Of a stretch of 64,000 nt of DNA, positions 44,265 through 56,500 are shown piece after piece. The translations under genes were made by a program, and so were the position numbers. The stretch is from the NCBI GenBank assembly GCA_002104985.1, contig MCGO01000078.1, forward strand, positions 124,001-188,000, given 5' to 3'. Under the pieces are notes generated by a model, which saw only the letters and a list, made by a program, of their open reading frames with translations, did no database searches and was not told the origin of the DNA. Origin of the DNA: Rhizoclosmatium globosum (lineage: Eukaryota; Chytridiomycota; Chytridiomycetes; Chytridiales; Chytriomycetaceae). Position 1 is the stretch's first letter; the number at the start of each line of letters is the position of its first letter.

Positions 44265-45945
44265 ATGAATGGTCGTCCATCTACTTCAACCACTCAAACC
44301 ACCCAAACCAAAGCAAGCGTAAGTAGTACTATGCAAGAGGTTCTTCAGTATCGTCCGCGTCTATTTATTCTCATGGCTGGGTTTATTTGTACATGTGCCG
44401 TCACCGTCGGTGTTCTTTCATGGTAATATTCCATCATATTTTCACAAACCTCAAGCAAAACACGATTAAACCTTTACAAATATCGAAAGGCAACTCACTA
44501 TGGCCGCTGGAAAGTCCAACGTTGTTACCATGATTGAAGAGGTTGAGTTTCTGATCTCCAATCAAATTTCTTCTTTTCTCGTTATGTCCGCGCAATCTCT
44601 AGCAAATATTACGAATATCCAAGCCCAAATGTTTACTGTTAAGTTGAATTTCCGTTTTATTTGTTTGAATAACGTTGCTTGTGCAGTCAAACGAATGGAG
44701 TTTTTCAACCCCTGAACAAACACAAGCAACTTTTGCAGCCATGTTTTCTGAGCTGAAAGGAATGACGCAGTTTACTACAAGCATGTATGTTATGACGTAT
44801 CCCGAAGGACTTCAGCTTGGATACAGTTGCTATAGGGATAGCAAGGGAAAGACGACATATTACTGGGTATGCACTTTCTCTAACGCAAATATCCCTATGT
44901 TGATATAAAACCTGATAAATAGTGGAACCAAACCGGCTTCACACTTTCCACATACCTCTGCGACAATGCCGGACATCCTCTTGAACCGCCCCTTAAATCA
45001 AACACTGACAAGGGCGACGGAACCGCTTCCAACGCCGGAAACAACAACACCCTCTCAAATGGCGTCAACGGCAACCAAGGTGCAAACTTGAACTACTCCA
45101 CAGCGCAATTTGCGTTTACAAACACATACCTCTACGACTCTGTCGCCTACAAATCCAGCTACGCCTTCGCCATAAACGCTGTCACGGGCGAAAAGGCGAC
45201 TTTCGGGAATGACTGGACACTTGAATTTGTGTCCACGCAAATCAACGAGATTCTAAAAGTGTTCAAGTATCCTGTGTTTGCAGCTGCTGTAGAGTGTGAA
45301 ACCGGGTATGTGCTTGGAACCTCGAGTACGGCGCAGTTGTTTAACGACTCTGTTATTTATTCGGTGCGAGAGGTGGATGATCCATTTTTTAAGGATTTCA
45401 CACGGCTTTTGGATGGGAGCTTTACTGGGGTTAACGTTACTGTGCAGTTGGGAAGTGTTTCCAGTGTTGCAGAGGGTCAAGACAGATGGTTTTTGGATCG
45501 TAATATCGCTGGATCAAGATGGAAGCTTGGAATTAATGCGCATTTGTTTGCAGGGCGGAAGATCTTGCTTTTGGTGTACATGAATATTGACTCTGTTGAG
45601 TCGCAAATGGATCGATTGTCCACAAAGACGGGATATATGATGTTGGGAATTATTGCTGCATTTGTGGCTTTGACTGTACTGTTTTCGATCTTGATTAGTA
45701 GGCAGTTGCAGGTAGTGGTTCGACGTATTCAATTGTTGAAGGATCTTAAAGTTAGTGAGATGGCTGAAGACGCGAATGAACACACTTATTCCGTCGTATT
45801 CGAACTGGCCGAGCTGCAGAAAGCGTTCAACAGTATGACGGCAGTATTTACGGAATTCTTAAAGAAAAACGCGGCGATGACTAGAAGGGTTGTTATGCAT
45901 TCGGAGGGCTCAAAGAAGGTCGTTAAATCTACTGATATTGAATAA
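44265..45945 (+). CDS. Two-TM Cache-like receptor protein without output domain, member 1
   Basis: Exons 44265-44422, 44490-44637, 44687-44866 and 44923-45945, exact phases; 502 aa. Short cytosolic N-terminus, TM1 LFILMAGFICTCAVTVGVLS, an ectodomain of about 310 residues, TM2 YMMLGIIAAFVALTVLFSIL, then about 85 cytosolic residues. The ectodomain has the family landmarks EEVEFLISNQISSF, EWSFSTPEQTQATF, FGNDWTLEFVSTQI, FPVFAAAVECETG-like YPVFAAAVECETGYVLGTSS and RWKLGIN, which fits a double-Cache sensor. After TM2 comes a HAMP-like region and a helix FELAELQKAFNSM such as precedes cyclase or kinase domains, but nothing follows except a short tail. Likely a plasma-membrane ligand sensor that must signal through partners. 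First of three tandem members. Confidence 0.8.
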
Positions 45946-46074
45946 AACAAGATTCTAGGACTTCAAGGGAGGTCTCGATCCAAAGTTGACTTATCCATCG
46001 AAAATCCGCAAAGGCTTCCAATATATTTTGTTGCACTGACAATTTCAAAACGGAAATCGCACTTGAACGAGAAT

Positions 46075-47885
46075 ATGGGGCCACGACGTCCATCTGCCGC
46101 GCCTTCGACCGCGTCTTCCACGATGACTGAAGTTTTGAAGTACAGACCGAAGCTCTTTATGATTATGGCCATCTTTATTTGTGTCTGCGCTGTCACTGTT
46201 GGAGTTTTGGGATGGTAAGCCTTTAAAGTGACCGCTCTCCTGGCACCTAACAAGGCTACCTTGTAATTCAGGCAACTGACTATGACAGCAGGAAAACAAA
46301 ACGTTGGATCTCTTATTGAAGAGATTGAGTTTTTGGTCTCGACGCAAGTTTCGGCCTTCATCACAAACTCGGCACAGACTCTCGGCCAAATCACTGCTAT
46401 ACAGGATAGTATGTTTACGGTAATGTTTTATTCTTGTGATGCCTTCGACTTAAGTTGTGGTTGAAGAATGATGAATGGAGTTTCTCAACCCCACAACGCG
46501 CTCAAGCCACATTTCGGGCTATGTTGTATGAGCTGAAGGGACTCAAGCAATTTACAACCAGTATGTACATGACTACTTATCCCGAAGGACTTCTCTTTGG
46601 ATACTACTATAAGGGCTTAACGAATGGAACTATGCAACTGCGATGGGTATGTCCAAAAGACAAACGCGATAGCTGACTAATCAAAAATCAGTGGAATCAA
46701 ACAGGATTTTCGTTTTACACGTATCTTTGCGACGAGATCACGGGTGTTCCCTTTGGTTCACCGATTCAAGTTAGTTATGACCCAGGCAACGGTACGCTGG
46801 CAAATCCTGGTAACAACAATACACTCGCCACAGCAGTTGGTGGAATACAAGGTGCTAATTTGGAGTACGCCATTGGTCCAACCAAAGGGTTTTCACACAT
46901 TTATGTTTTCGAAGAAGGAGTTATGTACAAATCAAGCTACACCTTTTCTATCAACAAAGTAACTGGTGAAACTGTTGTCTTTGGAAACGACTGGACCCTC
47001 GATTTTCTCTCGAAACAAATCAGAGATATTCTTCAAGTTGTTTCGTTTCCTATTTTCGCTGCTGTGATTGAATGCGAAACGGGACACGTCTTGGGAACGT
47101 CGAGTCTACAGCCTTTGATGCGTAATCAGACCATGCTGAGCATTCAAGATATTAATGATCCTTTATTTCATGATTTTGCTGATTTCGCAAATTCAACTTT
47201 TTCTTACGGGCCCATTGACTCTTTGCCATCACAGTTGACAAACGTGGCTGTTTATGTGAACACATATTTTCCGTGAGTTACAATTCTTATTATAAGCGAA
47301 CCATTTATACTTTAAAATAGAGGGGCAGACGCATGGTTTGTAGACAGAAAGATTGGAAATACGCAATGGAAACTTGGAATCAACACCGAATTTCTGCTGG
47401 GGAACAACCTACTCTTTGTTGTATACATGAATGTTGATGCAGTTGAAGAACAACTCAATCGCCTAGGCGCCCAAACAGGATATATGATGATCGGAATCAT
47501 TGGATCATTTGTGTTGATTGGAGTTCTCTTCTCCATCTTCATTTCTCGCCAACTGCATATTGTCGTTGAACAAATCAAGCTTCTCAAGGATTTAAAATTC
47601 CGTGATGTGCTTGGAACAGACGCGAAAGTGAAGAATCGGTCCTTCATTTATGAGCTGGCAGAACTTCAAAAGTGTTTTCATAGTATGGTGTTGGTCTTTT
47701 CAGAACTGCTCAAGAAGAATTCCATGATAACGGGTAACACTCGACCAAGTGAACGAACGTCTGGACACGTCGCAGTGAGACCTACGTCTGTCATGGCAAC
47801 CCCAATCAATGATTCGTCTGAGGGTAAAAAGACAGATGAAAGTTCAGTGCGTGCTGCTGGTGCTGGCATCAGACCAGCAACCTAA
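46075..47885 (+). CDS. Two-TM Cache-like receptor protein without output domain, member 2
   Basis: Exons 46075-46214, 46272-46419, 46467-46646, 46692-47272 and 47321-47885; 537 aa. Exons 2 and 3 have the same lengths (148, 180 nt) as in the other tandem members; intron 4 is present here and in member 3 but not in member 1. Layout as in member 1: TM1 LFMIMAIFICVCAVTVGVLG, ectodomain with EWSFSTPQRAQATF, FGNDWTLDFLSKQI and FPIFAAVIECETGHVLGTSS, TM2 YMMIGIIGSFVLIGVLFSIF. The cytosolic part (IYELAELQKCFHSM) ends in a disordered Ser/Thr/Arg tail longer than in member 1. It is closest to member 3, so the last duplication was between these two. Confidence 0.8.
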
Positions 47886-48332
47886 AAACCTTTGTACACT
47901 TTGTCATCATGATGCGCATTTATTTATTTTTGCAGTGTTGTGGTGTTATCCTTAAAATTTTTAGTAACAATCATTGGTTTACAAATGTCCGTACAATATA
48001 CATTTGTGTAAAGCTTTAATTGTAAGACTTTCAATATTTCATTTAAATGCCTTGTACAACATTTGAATGAAGGTATATATTAAACTGGAGGATAATTTCC
48101 TTCTATCGGCAACCTGGCTTTTATAAATATAAAATGCAGCAGATAATTGGCATTTGTGATTGAATAAGTATTTTTGGAATGGAAAGCAGTTGCTCTGAAT
48201 CTATGTTTTGGTGACAATGACTCTTAATGGAGAAAAATCGGAAGTACCGGTTGTAAATCCTTTAAAATGGCTTCTTTGTTTCTTTGAATATTTTTTTCGT
48301 CACCTCTGTAAATCGCAGAGAAAGAGAATACT
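47886..48332 (+). other. Intergenic spacer between receptor members 2 and 3
   Basis: AT-rich, no ORF, RNA gene or repeat recognised; it holds the 3' end of member 2 and the promoter of member 3. Confidence 0.4.
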
Positions 48333-50137
48333 ATGAGTCGTCGACGTCCGTCTATTACGCCTTCAACCACGTCTTCGACGATGTCTGAAGTCTTGAAGTA
48401 CAGGCCCAAGCTATTTATGATTATGGCTGCTTTTATTTGTGTTTGCGCCGTCACAGTTGGAGTCCTGGGATGGTATATTCGCATTACTTCATTCTCCAAC
48501 AACTTAACGAGTTTCGCTTAATTAAGGCAACTTACAATGGCCGCAGGAAAGGAGAACGTGGCCTCACTCATTGAAGAAATTGAGTTCTTAGTTTCAACTC
48601 AGGTTTCTGTATTCATCAGCAATTCGGCACAGACACTTGGCCATATTACTTCCATCCAGGATAGTATGTTTACGGTAACAAATTTTAAGAAAAGGATTAT
48701 TTCTCATTTACTATTTAGACTGATGTATGGAGTTTTGCAACTCCAGAGCGCACTCAAGCCACTTTCAGGGCTATGTTTTATGAGCTGAAGGGACTTAAGC
48801 AATTTACAACCAGTATGTATATGTCGACTTACCCTGAAGGACTTCAGTTTGGATACAATTATAAGATTGCCTCAAATGGAAGTGAGCAGCTCCAATGGGT
48901 AAATTTAACACAAACCAAACAATACACTTATTTAAATTATTTTAGTGGAATCAAACCGGGCTGACATTCTACACTTACCTTTGCGACGAGAAAACAGGAG
49001 TTCCATACGGCTCGCCGATTCGAGTTAACTACGATCCGGGCAATGGAACGCTGGAAAATCCTGGTAACAACAACACACTTGCCACTGCAGTTGGTGGAAC
49101 ACAAGGGGCGGACTTAGAGTATGCCATTGGTCCAACATCCGGGTTTTCGAACATCTACGCATTTGACGGAGCCATGTTTAAATCAAGCTACACTTTTTCT
49201 ATCAACAATGGGACTGGCGAAAAGGTGGTTTTTGGGAACGACTGGACCCTCGAGTTTCTCTCGAAACAAATCAGAGATATTCTTCAAGTTGTTTCGTTTC
49301 CTATTTTCGCTGCTGTGATTGAATGCGAAACGGGACACGTCTTGGGAACGTCAAGTCTTCAGCCTTTAATTGTGAACCAAACCATTTTAAGTATTCAGTA
49401 CATTAACGACCCTCTGTTCCATGATTTTGCCAACTTTGCGAATTCAACGTTTTCATATGGGCCGATCGACTCTTTGCCCTCACAGTTAACGAACATGGCT
49501 GTTTATGAGGACACCTACTTTCCGTGAGTGTAACTTCTTTCAATCAATAGGTGATTCAAATTTTTAACATAGAGGGGACGCCATCTGGTTTGTGGATAGA
49601 AAGATTGGAAATACGCAGTGGAAATTATCAATCAATGCACAGTACCTTCTTGGCAACAATCTTCTTTTTGTTGTGTACATGAACGTTGATGCGGTTGAAG
49701 AACAGCTAAATCGCTTAGGTGCCCAAACTGGATACATGATGATAGGAATTATTGGATCCTTTGTGTTGATTGGTATTCTCTTCTCAATCTTTGTATCACG
49801 ACAACTGCATATTGTCGTTGAACAAATCAAGCTTCTTAAAGATTTGAAATTCCGTGATGTGCTTGGAACAGATGCTGGAGTGAAGAATCGGTCCTTCATT
49901 TACGAGCTTGCAGAACTTCAGAAGTGTTTCCACAGCATGGTTGTGGTCTTTTCTGATCTTCTCAAAAAGAATGCCATGATTACGGGAACTACGCGAGCTA
50001 GTGAGCGTACCTCCGGACACGCTGGAGTCAGACCTGCGTCAGTCGTAACTGCACCAGCATCCGATTTTCTGGAGGGTAAAAAAACAGATGAAGCCCCAAT
50101 TCGTCCAGCTGGCGCTGGAATTAGAACAGCCCTTTGA
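48333..50137 (+). CDS. Two-TM Cache-like receptor protein without output domain, member 3
   Basis: Exons 48333-48472, 48527-48674, 48719-48898, 48946-49523 and 49573-50137; 536 aa. Exon lengths equal those of member 2 except one codon fewer in exon 4. TM1 LFMIMAAFICVCAVTVGVLG, ectodomain with FGNDWTLEFLSKQI and FPIFAAVIECETGHVLGTSS, TM2 YMMIGIIGSFVLIGILFSIF, then the HAMP-like stretch and IYELAELQKCFHSM. A disordered tail ends the protein. No kinase, cyclase, GGDEF or phosphatase domain is encoded before or after the stop. Ectodomain differences from member 2 cluster in the middle (about residues 225-250), which may reflect ligand specificity. Confidence 0.8.
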
Positions 50138-50494
50138 GTCACCCTTTCATCAAATGCAAAAAGTCATTTCAACAAATTGCTTTCGCATTATTATTACATT
50201 AACTTCAAAATTGCTTACACAGTATTGTCACATTTACCTTTTCAAGTTGTTTTTCTCATCTTCTTATAATCATATACTTTTTGTTGTGTTATTTTTTTGT
50301 TAGGTTTTTTCATCAATGAAATCATTTCTTCCTTCTTTTCAGATTTTTGGCTTTTTTCATAACTTCCTTATTACCGTGAGTCTGAGGGGAAGTCCATTTC
50401 GACGAGAAATGTGAATAAGCAGTGATGAATAATCTTCGAAATTCAAACCTTTTTTACTTCGTTTCAGACGAATGAAAATCTCTCCAACGAAAAG

Positions 50495-51427
50495 ATGGAC
50501 AGCTACACAGCTACGAACATCGCCGTTGGAATCTGCTGCGCTGTCATTTTAATAGTTTACCATCTCTGGTTGGCGTCTGTCGTGCGAACGAACCCACAAA
50601 AAACTGTGTTTGGTGTCACATCACATGGAAGAAAAGCATGGGTTGCTGTTATGATGCGGGACAAGAAAGACATTTGCGCTGTTCAAAGTTTGAGGAATCT
50701 GATCATGGTTTCGTCTATTCTCGCGTCGACGGCGGTGGTGCTCATGTTCGGATTTATCAACTTTCTGTCAACAATATCAACCAACGCTTCTGAAAAGAAC
50801 ACATCAAATGCTTTTGGGTTTGTCGTTGATGAAGTCTTCGGTGCGAAAGTATGCGGATTTAGGTTGATGGAATCCAAGAAACTAAAACCTTTACTTTTGA
50901 CATAGGTTATGATACTACTCTTTGTCTACTGTATTTCGTTCTTCTGTTTCGCACAAGCAATGAGATTCTATAACCACACAACTATGGTCATTAACATCAA
51001 CCTGCCCTCCCAAGAACTCGAGCGTCTCCAAAACAATCTTCCAGATGAGCTCTTGCGTATGGGACAAGGTACTCCCGCTGCGCGCGACCAGGAAAACGAA
51101 CGCGATATTCTCATTAAGACGTCGAACATTGAATTTGTCGGTGGAATGTTGAACCGTGGACATTTATATCACACTGCGGGTCTTCGAGGGTATTACATCA
51201 GTTTCCCGATTATGGGTTTCCTGTGGGGACCGTGGACACTTCTAGCTTGCACAATTATTTTGATTGTGTTGCTGAGAATTGTGGATTTCAACTTGCATAA
51301 CTTGTCGCCTACACATGTTCGACCTCCGGCTGTGGCCTCTCCAAAGAGAGCACAAGCGAATACTGAGTCGGGTCATCAGGTTTTGATTGAAGATGAAGAC
51401 AACATTCCGATGTCTGAATTGAAATAA
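50495..51427 (+). CDS. DUF599-family integral membrane protein
   Basis: Two exons, 50495-50848 and 50906-51427, phase 0; 291 aa. TM1 IAVGICCAVILIVYHLWLAS, then the conserved cytosolic block GRKAWVAVMMRDKKDICAVQ and SLRNLIMVSSILASTAVVLM, which is the hallmark of the DUF599 family. A third TM (ILLFVYCISFFCFAQAMRFY) follows the intron, then a polar loop, a segment RGYYISFPIMGFLWGPWTLL, a last TM and a 50-residue polar tail. Known: the family occurs in bacteria, plants and fungi and its function is not established. The upstream 350 bases are T-rich and hold no gene. Confidence 0.72.
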
Positions 51428-51609
51428 AGTAACGGTTAAATTGAATATAAATACAGGATAGGATTATGGGATGCAAATATTAGTTTATACAGATTAGTGG
51501 AGTGTATTTGTGTGAAGTTGCTTTGCCACTCGAATACTTCACCACTAGAAAATCCCTCAAAACCAACTCAGACCAACGCCTTTGATTCCTTAAAAAAAGA
51601 ACATTTACA

Positions 51610-52368
51610 ATGCGTAGAGACGGAGCCACGTACAGTGACACACGCAGCAAGAGCGTCAACACAAACGCAACCATCCGACGAACAGACCATTTGCTCAAGA
51701 ATCTCCCAAGTTCTCCCTTCTTTATCTTACCAGAAGGAATGTCGATTTCCGAAGCACTGAACAAGGCGGAAAAGGCACGGTCCGCACGAAACCTTATTCT
51801 CCACAGCTTGAAACTGCATCCATCTGAAATTGAAAAGTTCGACTTGATGGACTTTGAGGTTCTGGGGCCTGGCATGAACTTCCAAAAGACACCGTCAAAG
51901 TGGAGTGAATTGTCAAAGCTGCAACGGTCGGGGATTGAGACCTTGGCAGCAAGTTTCTCGTCTCAAGCTTCGTATGCTTTACTGAATACACCAGCGGGTC
52001 GATATGCTTTCAACCAGGCCGTGGATATTTCAAAAGTGTATGCGGCACATAAGCTGGTGGACAGACATAAGCGATTGGATAAAGAAATGGAGGATTTGGA
52101 GGGACTTGGGTTTGGAAGGAATCGTACTTGGCCTACTTTGACAAGAGCTGAACGCGCCATGTTGGAGGAAATGGCTCAAGGAGATTGGGCTGAAGTGAAG
52201 CATGATAATTTGTTTGCGAATGAAGGGGCGGCTATGCGTGCAATGGAACGCTTGTTGAGAAAGATGGAGGCGACAGCTAAAATTGATTTGAGGTGGAGAC
52301 GGAAAGCAGAATTGAGTCATGGATCTGATAGAGCCCATTGGCGATCTGAGCGTGCACTTATTATTTGA
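51610..52368 (+). CDS. Unknown protein, tandem paralogue 1
   Basis: Single exon, 252 aa, no signal peptide or TM. Shares with the next gene the segments FFILPEGMSISEALNKAEKA (about 45-64), a helix-rich centre, MEDLEGLGFGRNRTWPTLTR (about 160-179) and a C-terminal WRSERA. Start ATG 51610 is supported because both paralogues then have the same spacing (45 and 44 residues) to the first shared block. No known domain is recognised. High helix content and charged repeats suggest a cytosolic scaffold-like protein. Confidence 0.65.
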   Translation: MRRDGATYSDTRSKSVNTNATIRRTDHLLKNLPSSPFFILPEGMSISEALNKAEKARSARNLILHSLKLHPSEIEKFDLMDFEVLGPGMNFQKTPSKWSELSKLQRSGIETLAASFSSQASYALLNTPAGRYAFNQAVDISKVYAAHKLVDRHKRLDKEMEDLEGLGFGRNRTWPTLTRAERAMLEEMAQGDWAEVKHDNLFANEGAAMRAMERLLRKMEATAKIDLRWRRKAELSHGSDRAHWRSERALII

Positions 52369-52736
52369 GCGGTTTTTTGAAATAAACTTGGTTTAAATCC
52401 AAATTCTGGCACTCGGATTGATCTCATGGAGCACATTCACGAAAATACAAAACTGTTGCATTCTTCGTGTCAATCAATATTTAAATTCATTTCTGGGAAT
52501 AAAAATTGGGTTTAAACTTTGTTCAGGCATCTCTGATATTTGGTCTCAACATGGCGATTTGCATGTGAGTATTGTTTTTGAATATACACATTAAATAAGT
52601 ATCTGAGCCGCATTGTTATTTATTTGGTTGCTTAGCCACAAGCGGTTGGAACCAGCCACAAACAGCCACACACCAAACCTTCAAAAAGGCGTCCAGAACA
52701 GCCCCGTCCATCAACATCCAATCCACCAAGTCTCAA

Positions 52737-53480
52737 ATGGAGCACAAGGGCGCAGTCCGAAGTATCAAGCAGAACACCATGATCCAGACCAACAAAACCC
52801 TCCGGCACTGCTACCCATCAGACAACTTCTTCTGCCGTGACGAGTTCTTTGTTCTTCCAAAGGGAATGACCCGCGCTCAAGCCCTGACCAAGATTGAACA
52901 CGCTTCAATTGCAAACAAAATTATGAAGGAAGATCGAAACTTTGACTGTCTTCAAAAAGAGATGCAAAAGGACTTGGTTTTGCTTGGTTTTCCAAAGGGG
53001 ACTGCCTGGGCCGATCTTACTCATGCTCAGAAAAAGAAGGTTGAATCTTTGTCGCTGGTTCAGGAGGGCTCTGAAGATGGTGTCTCAGAGTCTCAAAGTA
53101 CGAAAGCTGCGAAACGGATCATGAACAACCAACAACGACTCGAGGAACACATCGACGATTTGGAGAAACTTGGATTGGGAGAGAACCGTATTTGGAATAA
53201 CTTGAGTGCGGCAGAACACAAAAAGATAAAGGAATTGGCTGAAAGTGAATGGGTGGAATTTTCTAATGAGGGCTCGTATGTAAAGAAACATTTGGTGGAG
53301 AGCCATGAAGCTGGAGAGAAGGCGTTGCAGAGAAATGACTGGAAGGATGCCACAAGCTCAAAACCCGTGAATACTTGTCCCTGTTATACCTGTACTCGAT
53401 GGTCAGCGCCACATGAAGGTGTGGCAAGATCAAAATGGCGGGCAGAGGCTGTGAAAGATTATAGTATTGTAAATAAATAA
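52737..53480 (+). CDS. Unknown protein, tandem paralogue 2
   Basis: Single exon, 247 aa. Aligns with the previous gene: FFVLPKGMTRAQALTKIEHA, a helical centre, IDDLEKLGLGENRIWNNLSA and the C-terminal W(R/K)AEA. It differs in a Cys pair near the end (TCPCYTCTRW, about 220-229) absent from paralogue 1. Divergence is large, so the duplication is older than those of the phosphatases and receptors. AATAAA-like sequence overlaps the stop region. The 370-base gap before it (52369-52736) holds the AATAAA of paralogue 1 at 52381 and no gene. Confidence 0.62.
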   Translation: MEHKGAVRSIKQNTMIQTNKTLRHCYPSDNFFCRDEFFVLPKGMTRAQALTKIEHASIANKIMKEDRNFDCLQKEMQKDLVLLGFPKGTAWADLTHAQKKKVESLSLVQEGSEDGVSESQSTKAAKRIMNNQQRLEEHIDDLEKLGLGENRIWNNLSAAEHKKIKELAESEWVEFSNEGSYVKKHLVESHEAGEKALQRNDWKDATSSKPVNTCPCYTCTRWSAPHEGVARSKWRAEAVKDYSIVNK

Positions 53481-53549
53481 TTAGATTTGACTGTATGATG
53501 ATGATCAACAATCTTTATTCCTTATTTTCTATTGGATTGAGTAAATGAA

Positions 53550-56500
53550 TTAACGAGGACCTCTTTGTCCAGCCTGTGGTCCTTGCTGTGCGGAAATATT
53601 TCTTGGGCTACGACCGGGTTGTTGTGGCTGTTGAACTTGCTGTAGTTGAACCACTCCTTGAGGAGGACCACCCGCACTTGCTCCACGAGGCACTCTTCCA
53701 GGAGGACCTGCACTTGTACTCCGTGGCTGCTGTGGACTCATTGGCTGTTGACCCAAGGAAGCAGGTCCTCGAGGCGACATTCCTCCACGTCCACCTTGTC
53801 CCAAATTCTCACCGCTAGGTCCCCGTCCAAGACCACCTCCCGCCGCTCGTCCCCTCTCCATATCATCCGCATCTTCATCATCACTACTAGCATACGAATG
53901 CGCAATCTGTCGAGACGATGGCTGGTACCCTCCTCCACCAGTTCCACGCACAGCCTGTTGAGACTGGAACCCAAGCCTCTCCACGTTCTTGTACATTTTA
54001 TCCAAATCACTCATATCCGTGTTGTTCTTGCTGGTCTGGATAGGCCCGGCTTTACTGCCACGACCGCTGCGGCCGCTTCGGATTGACCCGTTGTCGTCCT
54101 GGATCCAGCCAGGGACTTTTTGGAGGGACCCTGATGGACGTAACCCGCCGCCTGGGACACGTGGGCTTCCGGGTGCGAGGTCGGCAACGGAGCCGGGGAC
54201 TTTTCCGAGGATGCTGGCGCGGTATCCTTGTTTCACGTTGTTGAAATTTGTGCGGGATGCGTTCTTTTCGTCGAGGAGGAGCATGGACATTCGTGTGCTG
54301 TTGCTTTTTGTTGTTCTCTTGCTGTTTCTTGGAGGGGGTATTGGGGCTGTGGCGTCCAACGGTGCGGATGAAGGTGGTGGGTCAATGTTGGGCTCGTCTT
54401 CTTGGGAGAGGAGGAGGTGGGATGTACGGGCGTAGCAGAGACGGTAGAACGGGTTAAGGTTTTGGATAAAGTTTGTGCCGATTGGGTGCCAATCGAGGCG
54501 CCAGAGGACTCGAGTGCAGGCTCGACGGACTTCCCAACGTTCGTGCATCATTCCGGCGGCGAAGAGCTGAATTCCACGGGAACGGAGGGCTGCGAGAAGT
54601 TCAGTTTGGGCTGCATCTGGGCCAGGGAGGATTGTGTCTTGGATGTATTGGAGGATTTGGACAAGGACTGGAGTTGGAGTCACTGGTTGGGCTTTGTAGA
54701 TTTGGTCAATCATTGAAGAGAGAGGAAACGTAGACGGCAAGTACGTCTTTTGCAAATTCTCATTATGGCTCTGAAATGAAATCAAAGTTAGTGTTGTAGA
54801 ATTCAAGTGGCTCGAAATCGTACCTGCAAGTACTTGAAATAACTTTGAGTTCCCTTCCACCCTTCAATTCGGTTTCTTAACATAACCAATTCCGCATTCT
54901 GTGCCGTCTCATCATGGAAGAAGACCCCGGATTCAATACCGGGATACACTTGTGGAACCGAAGGCCGTCCAATCAAAGTCGTGTTCGCAATCTCAACTTC
55001 AAACGCAGCCGTAACATCCACAAACCGCTGCACATAGTCGTACACCATCTGACGGATTTGGAACTCTGACGTCTCATTTTGGATTGCCTCGACAACGCGA
55101 AGCATGAATTCACTGTCGCCGACCCAATACCCTTGCCGCATCCACTCCATGTCTGCGACTCCTTCCGTTGGATCGTTTCGGTTGTTGAGACCTTCCGTTG
55201 AAGCCGGAGCGATGCGTTGTGAGAGTGTGATTTTTCCGGTGTTGATGTCGCAAAGAACGTCGTAGAGCTCTGGCCTATCTTCGATGGATGGGTCTGTGGT
55301 ACCTGCGATGAATCCAGGACTGTTTTTTGGGTATGTTATGACAGTTGAGAAAGAGAGAATAGAACATACACTGCCTGCAGTCCCTTGAAATCCTTGATCC
55401 CCACATTCGCAAAACATCTGCCAAGTGCTCCAGCGAGAACGTTTCCTCCACCAGTTCCTGCTGCAGCGGCTGCATGCACGAACGACGCGATATCGGCCAC
55501 ACTTCGGCCGTTTCCAACGAAAACAACCCGCTTCTCTGAAATAACTGCGTTCATGAGGAAAACCATTGGATGTGTGGACCATCCAGAGTCGAGATGAGGA
55601 TGCCAGAAGTATGGCGCTGCATTACGCCATTTGAGTTCGGGAATGTCTGGCGGGTTGATGGAGTCCAAAGCAGAAAACGTGATGACGAGACGAGTGATTG
55701 AGAACTAGAAAATAGTAGTTGTGAACAAAGTCAATGAACATAAAAGCAATATACCTCTCCAATCTCCTCAGGATAAACATTTAGGGGAACAGGAACCCGG
55801 TACGCAATATCATTAAACCGCGTATTCACAACGAACGTAGTCCCATCCCAATCATCACCAATCACACCCACATTCTTCCCACCCCTCTTTTTCCCAATTT
55901 CCACCTGTGCACGAGCGTACTCGTAAAACGTGTCGGCAGGATCGTATATAGACCGCATTACAATTTTCTCGGGAATCGTGAAACGGGGGAGGGTTATAAT
56001 ATCGATTTGGTTTATGGTTTGGAAGAGGGATGTTATGACTGCGATTTTCTCGCCGCGCATGAATGTGTCCAAGGCGGATTTTACGAGAGGCTTTTGTGGG
56101 TGGATGGGTTAGTGGTATTTTTGGGTGATGGGAGTGAGTGTACCAGAAAGGCGTGGATCCATGGGTATGGGGATACGAGGGCGAGGGCGCGGGTTTTATC
56201 TCCAGCTTTTCGAACGTAGTTGATGGCGTAGAGAGGAGGTAATGGGGCTAGAGGGTCTCGCGGCATGGATGGTGGTATCTCTGTTTCGAATTGTTGAGTG
56301 GAGTTGGCGGGGGAAGGAAAAGGCTCACGTCGACTGGAGGAATATTTTTGATGTAATCCAAAGTTTGCGTTCAAGTGGTTGACGAATGTGACTTCATCGG
56401 TTTCATTGAAGAATCTCAGTCCTTTTCCAAATGGTTAACTAGTTTCACTGATGATAAGACGAGCATACCAAGAATCAGTCGATCAATATACAAAACGACA

